Assembly (NCBI GenBank): GCA_007449985.2
Contig: VIIQ02000010.1
Coordinates: 558,001-622,000 of the forward strand
Source: Desmodesmus armatus
Taxonomy: Eukaryota > Chlorophyta > Chlorophyceae > Sphaeropleales > Scenedesmaceae
Length of the DNA: 64,000 nucleotides
Direction: 5' to 3'
Part shown: positions 23,245 to 44,562 of the stretch, piece after piece
Numbering within the stretch: position 1 is the first letter of the stretch
Layout of the letters: each line of letters begins with the position of its first letter
Notes under the pieces: generated by a model
The model's input: the letters and a program-made list of their open reading frames with translations, nothing else
Database searches by the model: none
What the model was told of the DNA's origin: nothing
Translations under genes and position numbers: made by a program

Positions 23245-26076
23245 ATGAGGACCTCTGTAGTGGTGCTGGCTATGTGCATGCTGTTCACAGGCTCCATAAA
23301 TACGATTGCAACAAAGTATCAGGTGCGGGCTTGAATCAGGGGCTTAAGCTCAGCAGTGTGGCACGCCTTCACTGTATCAGTCCTGGAGACAGTCCTGGAC
23401 AGCTTTCAACGGCCACTGATTTGCACAGCCATGCTGGCTAGTAAACACAGATCATAGTGCAGCAGACCACACATGCACAGACACGCCACCACTGCATCTC
23501 TGGCATCTGCTGTGCGCAGGACATCATTGTCATCGGCACAGCACCTGATGGCACACCCCTCACATTCAGGTGAGGCCAAGGCTTCCTGACAGCAAGTCAT
23601 AGGCACATCAGACGGACTGCTTTTAACAACCCACAGCCCGTCAAAACTGCCACAATCCTGCCGGCAGCTGCCTCCTGCCACCTCAACACCAGTGTAGCAA
23701 GCATAGCCTGCCGGGATGGTGGCCCAAACAAAGCAGCTCCCCACCATCATCATCATCATCAAGGACAGCTCCTGCCTAGGCTTGGCGCCCTGCATGCCCT
23801 GCAACCACCCCACTACGCTGTCACCCCCCTCTATCAACCATCACCACTCCACCCCCCCCCCACTCCACCCCCCACCCCACCCCATTTCAGGCACCCTGCA
23901 GTCCAGAGTGCCTGCATGTTCCTGGGTGAGAGCCTGTGCCTGGTGCCCTACTTCATCATACGCTGGAGGCGGCGCCGCGCCAAGCGCCAGGACCCCGCAT
24001 ACGTGCCCATGCCAGCACACGAGAAGCGCAGCAGGCGCATCGGACGCATCATGGCCTTCGCCGTGCCCACGCTGTGTGATGCAACAGGGACCAGCCTCAT
24101 GAACATTGGACTGTTCTACACGTGAGCAACCGAACACTCTTTCTCTGTTTCTGAGCGCCCTTCGTGTAGCGTCACCTTTGTTGTTTGTGGTTTGTGTGAG
24201 TAATTCAAGGCGCAACAGCAGCAGCAGCAGCAGCAGCTGAGGAACTCCCCAGCGTTGGTGGGGGTGGTGGGGGTGGTGGGGTGAGTGAATGTAGTGTTTC
24301 TCTTTTCGTTTTCATTCCCTGCCATCCCTAGTGACCCGGACCTTGGAGCTAGCCCTGCACCTAGGCAGCTGGCAGCATACTCCAGAAACACAGCAGCTAG
24401 GGTGGACGAGCCGCTTGTCAGCATGTGTGTGCCATGCTCTGCACCGCTGCTGTCTGCCACCACTCTGTCCCCCCACCCACCCAAAAATACACACAAACCA
24501 CATCCCTGGGGGCCCTCATCATGCATATCTGATCAGGTTTCTGTGCATGATGTATGTGCTGTCACGGCAGTTCTCCTATCTACCCCCCCCCCCTCCCTCG
24601 CTTCTGCCGCAGGTATGCGTCCACGTACCAGATGCTGCGTGGCACGTTGGTGCTGTTTGCCGGCACCTTCACGGTGCTCATCCTGCGGCGCCGCCTGTTC
24701 ATACACCACTGGCTGGGCATGGTGCTCATCACTGCTGGGGCTGCACTGGTGGGGGCATCCTCAGTGCTGTACCCCAACCCCTCAACAGGACCCAGCAACC
24801 TCGCAGCCATGCACCAGCAGCAGCAGCAGCTCCTGGCGCCAGGCTGGCATGTTGGGGCGGCGGTGCAGCAGTGAATGGGACGCTGGGCAGCGGGGGTGGG
24901 CTTCACTATGATCCTGGACTCAGTAGGGTGGCCAGCAGGGGCATGTTGGGGTTGGCAGGGCTGCCAGGGGTGGGGACAGCAGTGGGGACCTCACTCAGTG
25001 GCAGCAATGACGGCAGCAGTGGCAGCAATGGGGGTGGTGATGTGCTGTTGGGGCCGTTTGGTGGTGCAGGGGTGCGGCCTGGTGTAGTGCCGGGGCTGCA
25101 TGTGTGGTCTGCTGCGTTGGGTGCGGGGCCTGATGTTGCGGCTGCGCCGCTGTTTGGCGACCTGCTGGTGGTTGGGGCGCAGATGTTCACGGCGCTGCAG
25201 TTCATACTGGAGGAGAAGTTCCTCGTGAAGTACAAGGTGAGGGAGCGAGGGGCACTGGGTACACCTGCTTTGGTGTGATTTGGTGGGTCAAGGGTATGTG
25301 GTGTGGGGGGGCGGTAGGGTACTGTGGTCTACTGCTGGGTTGGGGGTGAGTGGAAGTGGCAAGGAGGGAGGGGGGGGGGCGCTGGAGAGTCATGCCTTGG
25401 GTGATGCAGGGGGTGATTTTGCAGAGGCACCTTACTCTTTGGTGGGCTGGACAGACTTGGCGGAACGCTGGCAGTGCCAACGGCAGCTGGGATCGGCAGC
25501 AGCGCTGGCAATGGCAGAATGCTGAGCGTGTAGTTGTCTTTGCTGTGCTGCAGGTCCCTGCACTGTTGGCAGTTGGCCTGGAGGGCTGTTGGGGCCTGCT
25601 GCTGTGTGCTGTGCTGCTGCCTGTGACCACCCTCATCCGCGGCCCTGATGGCCTACCCCTTGACGATGCCCCCGCTGCCTTCAGGGCCATACTGTCCAAT
25701 GTGGAGCTGGGGGGTGCAGTGTACCTCAGCATATTCAGCATCGCATTCTTCAACTTTTTCGGGGTGTCAGGTGGGTCGAGGGCCCATGCACCTGTCACCC
25801 ATCAACTGTTCACCTTGCCCCCGGGGGGGGGGGGGGGGGGGGCGCTCAGGTTTCAGGTGTGGTGGTCGTGGTGGTGGTGTAGGGTAAGGGCAAGAGTGCG
25901 GGGCTGACTCGACAAGTGAGAAGAAAAAGTTTGCATCATGGTGCGCAGTGTTTCTGGAAGCACAGTGGCGCCGAACCCAGCTGCCAAGACGCAATATATC
26001 ACACGGTTGGGGCGTGACTGCCAGCAGTGGCTGCAGCAGGATGGCCTTGCCCAACTGCCCAGTACCTTCCTGCTGC

Positions 26077-26118
<42 letters not shown>

Positions 26119-27808
26119 GTGCAGTGACCAAGTCGCTCAGTGGTGCTGCGCGTGCTACGATTGATGCGTGCCGCACGCTGTTCATCTGGCTGTATGCGCT
26201 GCATGCGGGCTGGGAGTCCTTCCACGCCCTGGAGGTTGTTGGCTTTGTGGTGCTGCTCAGCGGCACAAGCCTCTACAACGAAATCATCAAGACATGCCTG
26301 CCAGGTGGGGTAGAGCAACTGTCTTGGACGGGGAAGGGTGGACGACGGCGGGGGGGGGGGTGAATAGCAGGGGGGGTTGGGTGAGCAGGGAGGGTTGGGG
26401 GACAGGAGGAGTAGAGCAGGGGGAGAGATGGGCTCAGCAAGGAGGTGGAGAGCAGGCATGGAAGACAAGGGCAGAGCAGGAGGGAGCGGGGTGGAAAGGG
26501 GTGGAAAGGGTTGGAAACGGGTAGACGTGTGGAGGGCAAGACATGGCCCCAAAAGACTGTCGTCAGAGCTGGCTGTGTTGTGTGGCTGTGTCCGGGCATA
26601 AAGCTGGCAGCATGCTGTGAGACATGGTGCAGGGTCGACAGCTCTGAGACTGTTCAGCAACACTGTCAGTGTTGTGCTGTCCTTCTGCAGAGTGTGAGGC
26701 AGCTCGCCCTTTCTCCCCCCTCGCAAATAGCGCAACGCAAAGCACAACCCCACCCCCCACCCCGGCATTGCCTGTCCCTCTGCTGCTGTGGTTGTGTGTC
26801 TGCAGGTACGTCAGTTGAGGGCCGCCAGTCTCCGCTGCCCCGCCACAGCCACAGCCGGCGCACACGCCCGTCATCAGCAGCTGGCAGTGCTGCTGGTGGT
26901 GAAGACAGCACCTCCCTCACAACACCACTGCTGCCTAGCCGCGATGACACAACAGCAGCCTTACCTGCCCCAGGGCCAGCAGCAGGACCTGCAGAAGCAG
27001 CAGGAGCAGCAGGGGGGCTAGGGGCAGGCTCTGGCAGGGGTGGGCGGGCACCCCCGGTCCCGCTCAGGCGCCCCGCCCCAGCCCACTCCCGAGCAGCAGT
27101 AGAGGCAGCGCAGTCTGCAGGGGGCAGCGGCAGCTGGGCGTACCACATGGCGCGAAGCATGCGGCTGGGCATACACACACTGTCCCCGCAGTCCCTTGCG
27201 GCCGCTGGGGGTTAGCGTCAGGGGATGACGGTGACGAGGGGGGCTCGGATGGTGAAGGGGAGGATGATGGATCGGTGTCTGAGTCAGGGAGCAGCTTTTA
27301 CTCCAGTGTGTTGGGGACCAGCCTGGGCAGGAGTGCGGAAGGAGCCTCGGCAGGGGGGCTCAGCAGCTCCCTGACGGGCACCAGCAGCAGGGGAGGGGGG
27401 CGCAGTAGCACAGGAGGGGGCGGCGCGGCGGAGCGAGTGGGCTTTGCTGGTGGGGGTGGTGGTGGTGGGGCGGTGCGTGTGTTGCGGGGCTTTGAGGGGT
27501 CCTCCACCTCTGAGGCAGCTCCAGGAGGAGCGGCGGGAGGCAGCAGCAGCGGGGCCCAGAGGAGAGGCTCTTCCGGAGGAGCAGGGAGGGGAGCAGCAGG
27601 GGGAGCGGGTGTGGGTGGGCTTACGGCCAGCCTGGCCCAGGCAGCAGCAGGAGGAGCGGCAGCAGCAGGGGGGCCAGGTGGCAGCAGGCTGCGGGCCGCT
27701 TCACCGGGGCTGGGCATGCCGCCGCTGCCGCGGTCACCCTCGGCTGGCAGCCTGCGGCGGCAGTCCAGCTCCGGGAACGTGCGCGGCCAGCAGCAGCAGC
27801 AGCAGTAA
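23245..27808 (+). CDS. SLC35F6: SLC35F6-like drug/metabolite transporter with long low-complexity insert and tail
   Basis: Exons 23245-23322, 23520-23569, 23891-24121, 24613-25236, 25554-25770, 26125-26304 and 26806-27808. Strong family matches: FTGSINTIATKYQ (TM1), HPAVQSACMFLGE, TLCDATGTSLMNIGL, QMLRGTLVLFAG, WLGMVLITAGAALVG, QFILEEKFLVKY, VYLSIFSIAFFNFFGVS, SLSGAARATIDACRTLFIW and WESFHALEVVGFVVLL, i.e. the ten-helix DMT fold. Human SLC35F6 is lysosomal/mitochondrial-associated; the substrate is unknown. Two features are unlike animal homologues: a Gly/Ser-rich insert of about 115 residues before GDLLVVGAQ, and a C-terminal extension of over 300 residues rich in Gly, Ser, Ala with an acidic patch and poly-Gln end. 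Two single-base gaps are needed: near 24854-24857 (G4) and at 27207-27211 (G5). With both, the CDS is 2385 nt, 794 residues. Confidence 0.87.
26078..26118. repeat. (CTG)n tract at SLC35F6 intron 5 acceptor
   Basis: About 13 CTG units end six bases before the exon start at 26125 and act as the polypyrimidine-rich region of that acceptor. Confidence 0.9.
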
Positions 27809-27908
27809 CGAGGCTGATGGGGGGGGGGCAGCCTGGCATGGGGCCAGCCTGGCATGGATAGCAAACTGTCAGCTCTGGTTTTGCACAGGTTGCGCGTGTG
27901 TTTCTGTT

Positions 27909-27913
27909 TGTAA
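27909..27913 (+). terminator. TGTAA poly(A) signal of SLC35F6-like gene
   Basis: TGTAA 101 bp after the stop at 27806-27808; this supports the reading in which the long low-complexity tail is part of the gene. Confidence 0.45.
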
Positions 27914-28298
27914 GAACATAGGGTGAAACAACATGGCAGCAGCAGATGGGCTATGCCACCAGTTTGTGTATGTGAGCGACGCAGCTGGCGCCATCGCTTT
28001 CCTCCTGCCCAGGGGGGTGGATACTGCGCACCTACCCCGCTTGTCCCTGCAAACCCCCACCCTATGCCTTTGGCCGACCCACCTCAGGCATATATGTATA
28101 GCTTCTTGGGATATCCTGGAGGTAGTAAACTGCCTATGGTGTACTTAGGGGTACTCAAAGTAAGCTTACCACCACCCCCTGAGCAGTAGCACCGTTCTCC
28201 ATCGTCCTTCGACGTTCTCACCACAGGAACAATACATAAATAACAAAATTTGTATACTGGGTTGCTTTGGCAGTAACTCTCTATATTCTCGAAGGAGT

Positions 28299-28338
28299 AA
28301 CGCGAAGCGTTCTCCGGAGAGCCTGTCCCCCTGCTAAA
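28299..28338. repeat. Diverged relative of the hairpin repeat unit
   Basis: AACGC-GAA-GCGTT, then palindrome TCTCCGGAGA, then GTCCCCCTGCTAA. The order hairpin with GCGAAGC loop, second short hairpin, TCCCCCTGCTA is the same as in the tandem units starting 500 bp downstream. Confidence 0.6.
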
Positions 28339-28615
28339 CCCGTCGTCAGGCCATAAGGAATAACGTTACATCGAAAACGTGAGCCTTGGCCTTTGTGATG
28401 CATCATGAAAAGTCCGGTGTCCGACCTCGTAATGCCGGATGGGTCACGTAGGCCTGGGAGTCACCCGTCACGACGAAAAAACCCGGTCAACCAAAATCTG
28501 CGGTGTTTGGGGGCCATGTAGCATGAAAAAAACAGCATCCGATGCATCAACATAACTTTGGGAGTGCTGCACAAGCTCATCCCCGACGTTGACCAAAGCA
28601 GTGACATTGTGCCAC

Positions 28616-28640
28616 GTGTCAAGCATGCGAAGCTTGACAC
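28616..28640. repeat. Perfect inverted repeat with GCGAAGC core
   Basis: GTGTCAAGC ... GCTTGACAC, nine-base perfect arms around ATGCGAA. Confidence 0.85.
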
Positions 28641-28828
28641 TGCTGCTGAAAGCTTCTTGTGGAATCTCGACCCAACAAAAAACCTGCACGGCCTGTGCTG
28701 TCACCTCATGGCACCAGGCCGCTCCCCATGTAGAAAAGGACAGCCCCCAAAACCCGTCAAACTGGCCTGTCAGCCTTGCTTGCAATGTTAAAACAGGACA
28801 CCCTTGGCCAACAACAATAGGCCCCTTG

Positions 28829-29760
28829 GGATCCCTCTGCTAACCCCTGGGCTGTGCAGCACTGCTAAGCAGTGTGAAAGCACGGCTGCACTGGGCCACC
28901 AATGTTGAGTGGTGAAAGCAGGCCTAGGGGGAAGGGGTGTGTGCGAGGCGCACCCCACTGGGGTCCCCCTGCTACGCCCCTGGGCTGTGCAGTACTGCTG
29001 AGCAGTGTGAAAGCACGGCTGCACTTGGCCACCATTGTTGAGTGGTGAAAGCAGGGGGAAGGGGGGTGCGCAAAGCGCACCCCACTGGGGTCCCCCTGCT
29101 ACCCCCTTGGGCTGTGCAGTACTGCTAAGCAGTGTGAAAGCACGGCTGCACTTGGCCACCATTGTTGAGTGGTGAAAGCAGGGGGAAGGGGGGTGCGCAA
29201 AGCGCACCCCACTGGGGTCCCCCTGCTATGCCCCTGAGCTGTGCGGTACTGCTAAGCAATTGAACGTACTGCTGCACTGGGCCCCAGTGCAACCTAAATT
29301 GAGTGGTGAAAGCAGGGGGAAGGGGGGTGCGCGAAGCGCACCCCACTGGGGTCCCCCTGCTACCCCTCTGGGCTGTGCGGTACTGCTAATATGAACGTAC
29401 TGCTGCACTGGGTCACCTGGGTTGAGTGGTGAAAGCGGGGGGAAGGGGGGTGCGCGAAGCGCACCCCACTGGGGTCCCCCTGCTACCCTTATGGGCTGTG
29501 CGGTCTGCTAAGCAGTGTGAAAGCACGGCTGCACTGGGACACCTAGGTTGAGTGGTGAAAGCAGGGGGAAGGGGGGTGCGTGAAGCGCACCCCACTGGGG
29601 TCCCCCTGCTACCCCTCTGGGCTGTGCGGTAACTGCTAAGCAATTTGAAAGCACGGCTGCACTGGGTCACCTAGGTTGAGTGGTGAAAGCAGGGGGAAGG
29701 GGCAGTGCAGCCCCACTGGGGTCCCCCTGCCCACCCCTTGTTGGCTGTGCAGTTCTGTAG
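28829..29760. repeat. Hairpin minisatellite, eight units of 121-134 bp
   Basis: The landmark TCCCCCTGC recurs at 28964, 29091, 29218, 29352, 29475, 29601 and 29722, with a degenerate first copy near 28829, giving spacings of 127, 127, 134, 123, 126 and 121 bp. Each unit contains GTGTGAAAGCACGGCTGCAC, then TTGAGTGGTGAAAGC, then a long imperfect hairpin: GCAGGGGGA at the left arm and TCCCCCTGC at the right, enclosing the palindrome GGTGCGC-AAA/GAA/TGA-GCGCACC and CCCC-ACT-GGGG. Some units carry the GCGAAGC core. Units differ by scattered substitutions and small indels, so the array is not a recent perfect amplification. No open frame spans units in a coding manner. Confidence 0.95.
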
Positions 29761-30511
29761 GTGGTGGCAGCAACCACACCCAACCAAAACACCCTCCCTT
29801 CGAGACACACGTGCGTGCTACCGCACCTTGATTTAGTAACCTTACCCATCACGTCATTACGTTATATGTTATCCTGGGGTCCACGTGAGTGTGCGGTACA
29901 TCGATAGTGCGATGCAGGGATCGTGACGACAACTGACATTCTCGCAATCATCTGGAGAGCTGGCACAAGCGCTGGGTCGTCGCAGCAGCAGCAGCAGCAG
30001 GCGCAGCGACCACAGCCCAACTCAATCCACTCAAAGTCACCAACACCATACCATTCACACATATCACAGGTCCAAAACCACCTTACATTGATCTGAAGGT
30101 ACTTGGTCACCCCCTCGAAACAACCCTGCTTTTTGTTCCCAGAGGCGAAGATCGGTGTTTCCTGTCTGGCCCTCTTGCTCTGGTGCTTTCCTGGCGCGTA
30201 CGGTTGTATCAAACACCATCCATATCCTGATCAGACACTAAGCAATGGTGGCAGGTGCGCATCTTCAGTGTTTGCGTCTCACCAACAGCAGTCACGTGGG
30301 CAGTAGTGATAGGGTTGAAGTATGAGACTTTCGACAAGAATGCAGCGCACTGGCTTTCGTGTGTTGAAGACTGCTCAGACGAGTGATGGCCAGTCCCCCT
30401 TGGGGTGTTCCTGGGGGGGGGGGGGGGGGGGACTGGGGGTGTGCGCCCCCCCCCCCCCCCAAATCTTGCTTGCAGTTGTGTGACTGTGGCTGTCTGCTCC
30501 TCCCACTGCAG
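29761..30511. other. Intergenic, 5' of urea carboxylase
   Basis: Holds a GCA-repeat near 29984-30005, a G19 run (30413-30431) and a C15 run (30446-30460). The start codon or first exon of urea carboxylase may be here, because the first recognised exon opens in mid-codon; none is convincing. Confidence 0.4.
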
Positions 30512-42246
<11,735 letters not shown>

Positions 42247-44562
42247 GGCAATCGTCAGTGCCGCCCAGCTCAGCTGCGATCTGAGCTGAGGTACTATCTA
42301 GTATCTGCAAAGCTGCATGTAGAAACCAGCTTGAACCCTACGTGACAATGATGGGGGGTGCACCTGCAGCACAGGTGGCGGGGCCCATCCTGGGGCACCT
42401 TCCTTGCCCTCGGTTGGCATGTTGTTGACAGTCACAGCAATGAGTGATGGGCCGTGCTTCTACTGACAGCCTTCGCGCCAGCCTTTGTGGCCTTGCTTGG
42501 GAACAGGGAATGGTAGGCAGAACTGCCTGTACTACAGCCGCACCAGGCACGGTGTTTTTCAAGGGAATGACGGGGTGTGTGGGAAAGGGTGTGCCGCAGC
42601 TGCCGCTTGTGTGGCGTCAAAACAACTCTTCTATTGTTGCACGGCCATCACCCTGCTGCCCTGTGGGCTTGGTGAAGTTGTGTGTGTTAGCTGCCAAATG
42701 CATGCTGCCCCATTTGTTAGCTGCCATGGCGCCTCCCGGCCAACTTGCAGAGCATACTGCCTGGGTCTGCCGCATGATGCAGGCAGTTGGCGGAAGTTAC
42801 CTGAGGAGTGGAGGATTCAGGGTGTGTGGTGGGCACATTGGCAGATGCTGTACTCAGTTTTGCCCCAGCTGAACCTACTTATTGCTGTTGTGCGGTTCTG
42901 GTACGCTGTTTGCTTGCGCCTGCATGCAGTGCACGCTTGCTTGACTGTTCTGCGTAATGTTGTGTCTGGCCGGCACCGCATTGATTCTGGGCGATGCACC
43001 CCATGCGCCGTCACCCCAATGTGCATGTGTGCAGTAATGCCCTGTATGGTGAAGCACTGTGCCACCCACTTGGCGACTTTTTGACTGGGCTGGTCATTCC
43101 TTTGTGTCCCGTACATACGGTGCTGTCCTGCAAGACCCTTGAACGCTGTTGCACAAGTATGTCACCACAGAACGGTACAGCACTACCTGCACCTCACCCT
43201 GTGCGTGCTGTTCAGATGTTTTTGAATCGTCCAGCTGTGCTATAGCCATAAAGCTGTGTATAAGTGTTTGACTTGTAACAAAGGTTTTGGCTATCGACTT
43301 GGGGAACACATGCGTAGGTTTGCCTGTGTGGTGTGTTTGGCTGGTGGGCCACCCTTCTCAGAGTCAGAAACAGGTGGAGACTTGCGACTGGCTTGGCCAG
43401 CAGCAGTGAGTCAAACACTCCCAAACCAGGATTCACACCATCAACGTCACCAAGGTGCAACAGCATAGGCCAAACGGAAACCACACCCACTGCCATGTAT
43501 GTGCGCATGCTTGGCTGCAACATTCAGGCTGGCAACCCCAGCGGCAGCACCAAACATGGCCAGAAGGCCGCGGGACACAGCGCATGCACAACCCATCAAT
43601 GCAGAAATCATATGCACTGCACATTGGCACACAATGTGTTTTGCCACACATGTGGCATGTGCACATGCCTCAAAAACACCCACCAGCTATGCTACAACAA
43701 CACCAATGCTTTGTTCAACAGCTGTGCAGCACTGTGTTCATGCCAGCAGTACGTGTGTTCTGAAATGCTGTGTGCACCACTGCAGCAGAACTAAGGGGGT
43801 GCGGAAGCAGCACACCAAACAGGTTGCTTCAGCAGCAGCAGCGTCAACGAGTCATGCTGTAAGAAAGGCCCAGGGCATGATCATGAGTTGTCGCCACACA
43901 GAATCCAGTATCAAGCTGGGTCACCGGTATAGCAATGGCAAGCCCGCGGGTGTGTCAACCTATGCATGAGTCCCTCATGCACCCGCGTCTGAAGCGTAAC
44001 AAACACTCAGTGGCATCCTGCCTTGAAGACGACAACAGTCGTCATCACAGCAGCTGGGGTTGGGCTACCCCCAAGTGCAAGCCTGGTTGGTTGGTTCACT
44101 GTTGCAAAGAAGTTCTGTCACGCACGGGCTGCCTGCTGCAGAGAAGGAAGATACGAAACCTACCGAGTCAGGATGTGTGCAACCCAGGTGTGTGCAGCCT
44201 GCGTTGACATGAGCAAATGACTAGCACTGAATCACAAGTAACACCTGCTGCCCCCTCCCAGTACAAGCAGCACACTGGTGCTGCTCTGCACTGCCACGGC
44301 AGTGCATGCCACTCCATGCAGTGCATGCCCCACCAAACCTGCCGTACCAGCACAGCTGCACCATTCCGACTCCAACCTGCCACTGTGCCGCGTTTGTGTG
44401 CCTCATTTGTGTGGGCATATGCCAGTCAGACCTCACCAACCCAGAACAGTGATACAGCCCAGCACGTCGCCCATGCTGCACAGTTTTTCTGTCCATGTCA
44501 CAGCTTGCTGGCGTTGTGAGGCCTCTCCTGCAGTGTCCTCGTACCCTAATGTGTAGGGTACA
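42247..44562. other. Large convergent intergenic region
   Basis: 2.3 kb between the 3' ends of urea carboxylase and SAND copy B. Many open frames under 170 codons on both strands; none has protein-like composition or splice context. A TGTAA at about 43275 is too far to assign. I see no tRNA, rRNA or repeat here. Confidence 0.4.

Larger units (their letters stand above)
27914..28828. other. AT-richer intergenic block with hairpins
   Basis: No gene recognised. From about 28200 base composition drops towards AT and the sequence contains short perfect inverted repeats (28299-28311, 28311-28320, 28616-28640). A 105-codon minus-strand open frame at 28468-28785 has balanced composition but no recognisable family or splice context; it is noted, not called. 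Confidence 0.45.

Noticed and set aside
28468..28785. 105-codon minus-strand open frame with balanced composition
   Set aside because: No recognisable domain, no splice signals and position inside a hairpin-rich block; could be chance in an AT-richer segment.
28829..29760. CRISPR-like array
   Set aside because: Units of ~125 bp are similar over their whole length, with no constant-repeat/variable-spacer pattern, and the genome is eukaryotic.
42444..43084. Overlapping open frames of 140-200 codons after urea carboxylase
   Set aside because: Cys/Trp/His-rich composition in all frames, no family similarity and no intron structure, unlike every real gene here.
43256..43468. Open frame with a CLTCNKGFGYRLGEHMRR segment resembling a C2H2 zinc finger
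   Set aside because: Spacing does not fit a complete C2H2 finger, there is no second finger or splice context, and it lies in a gap where all frames look random.
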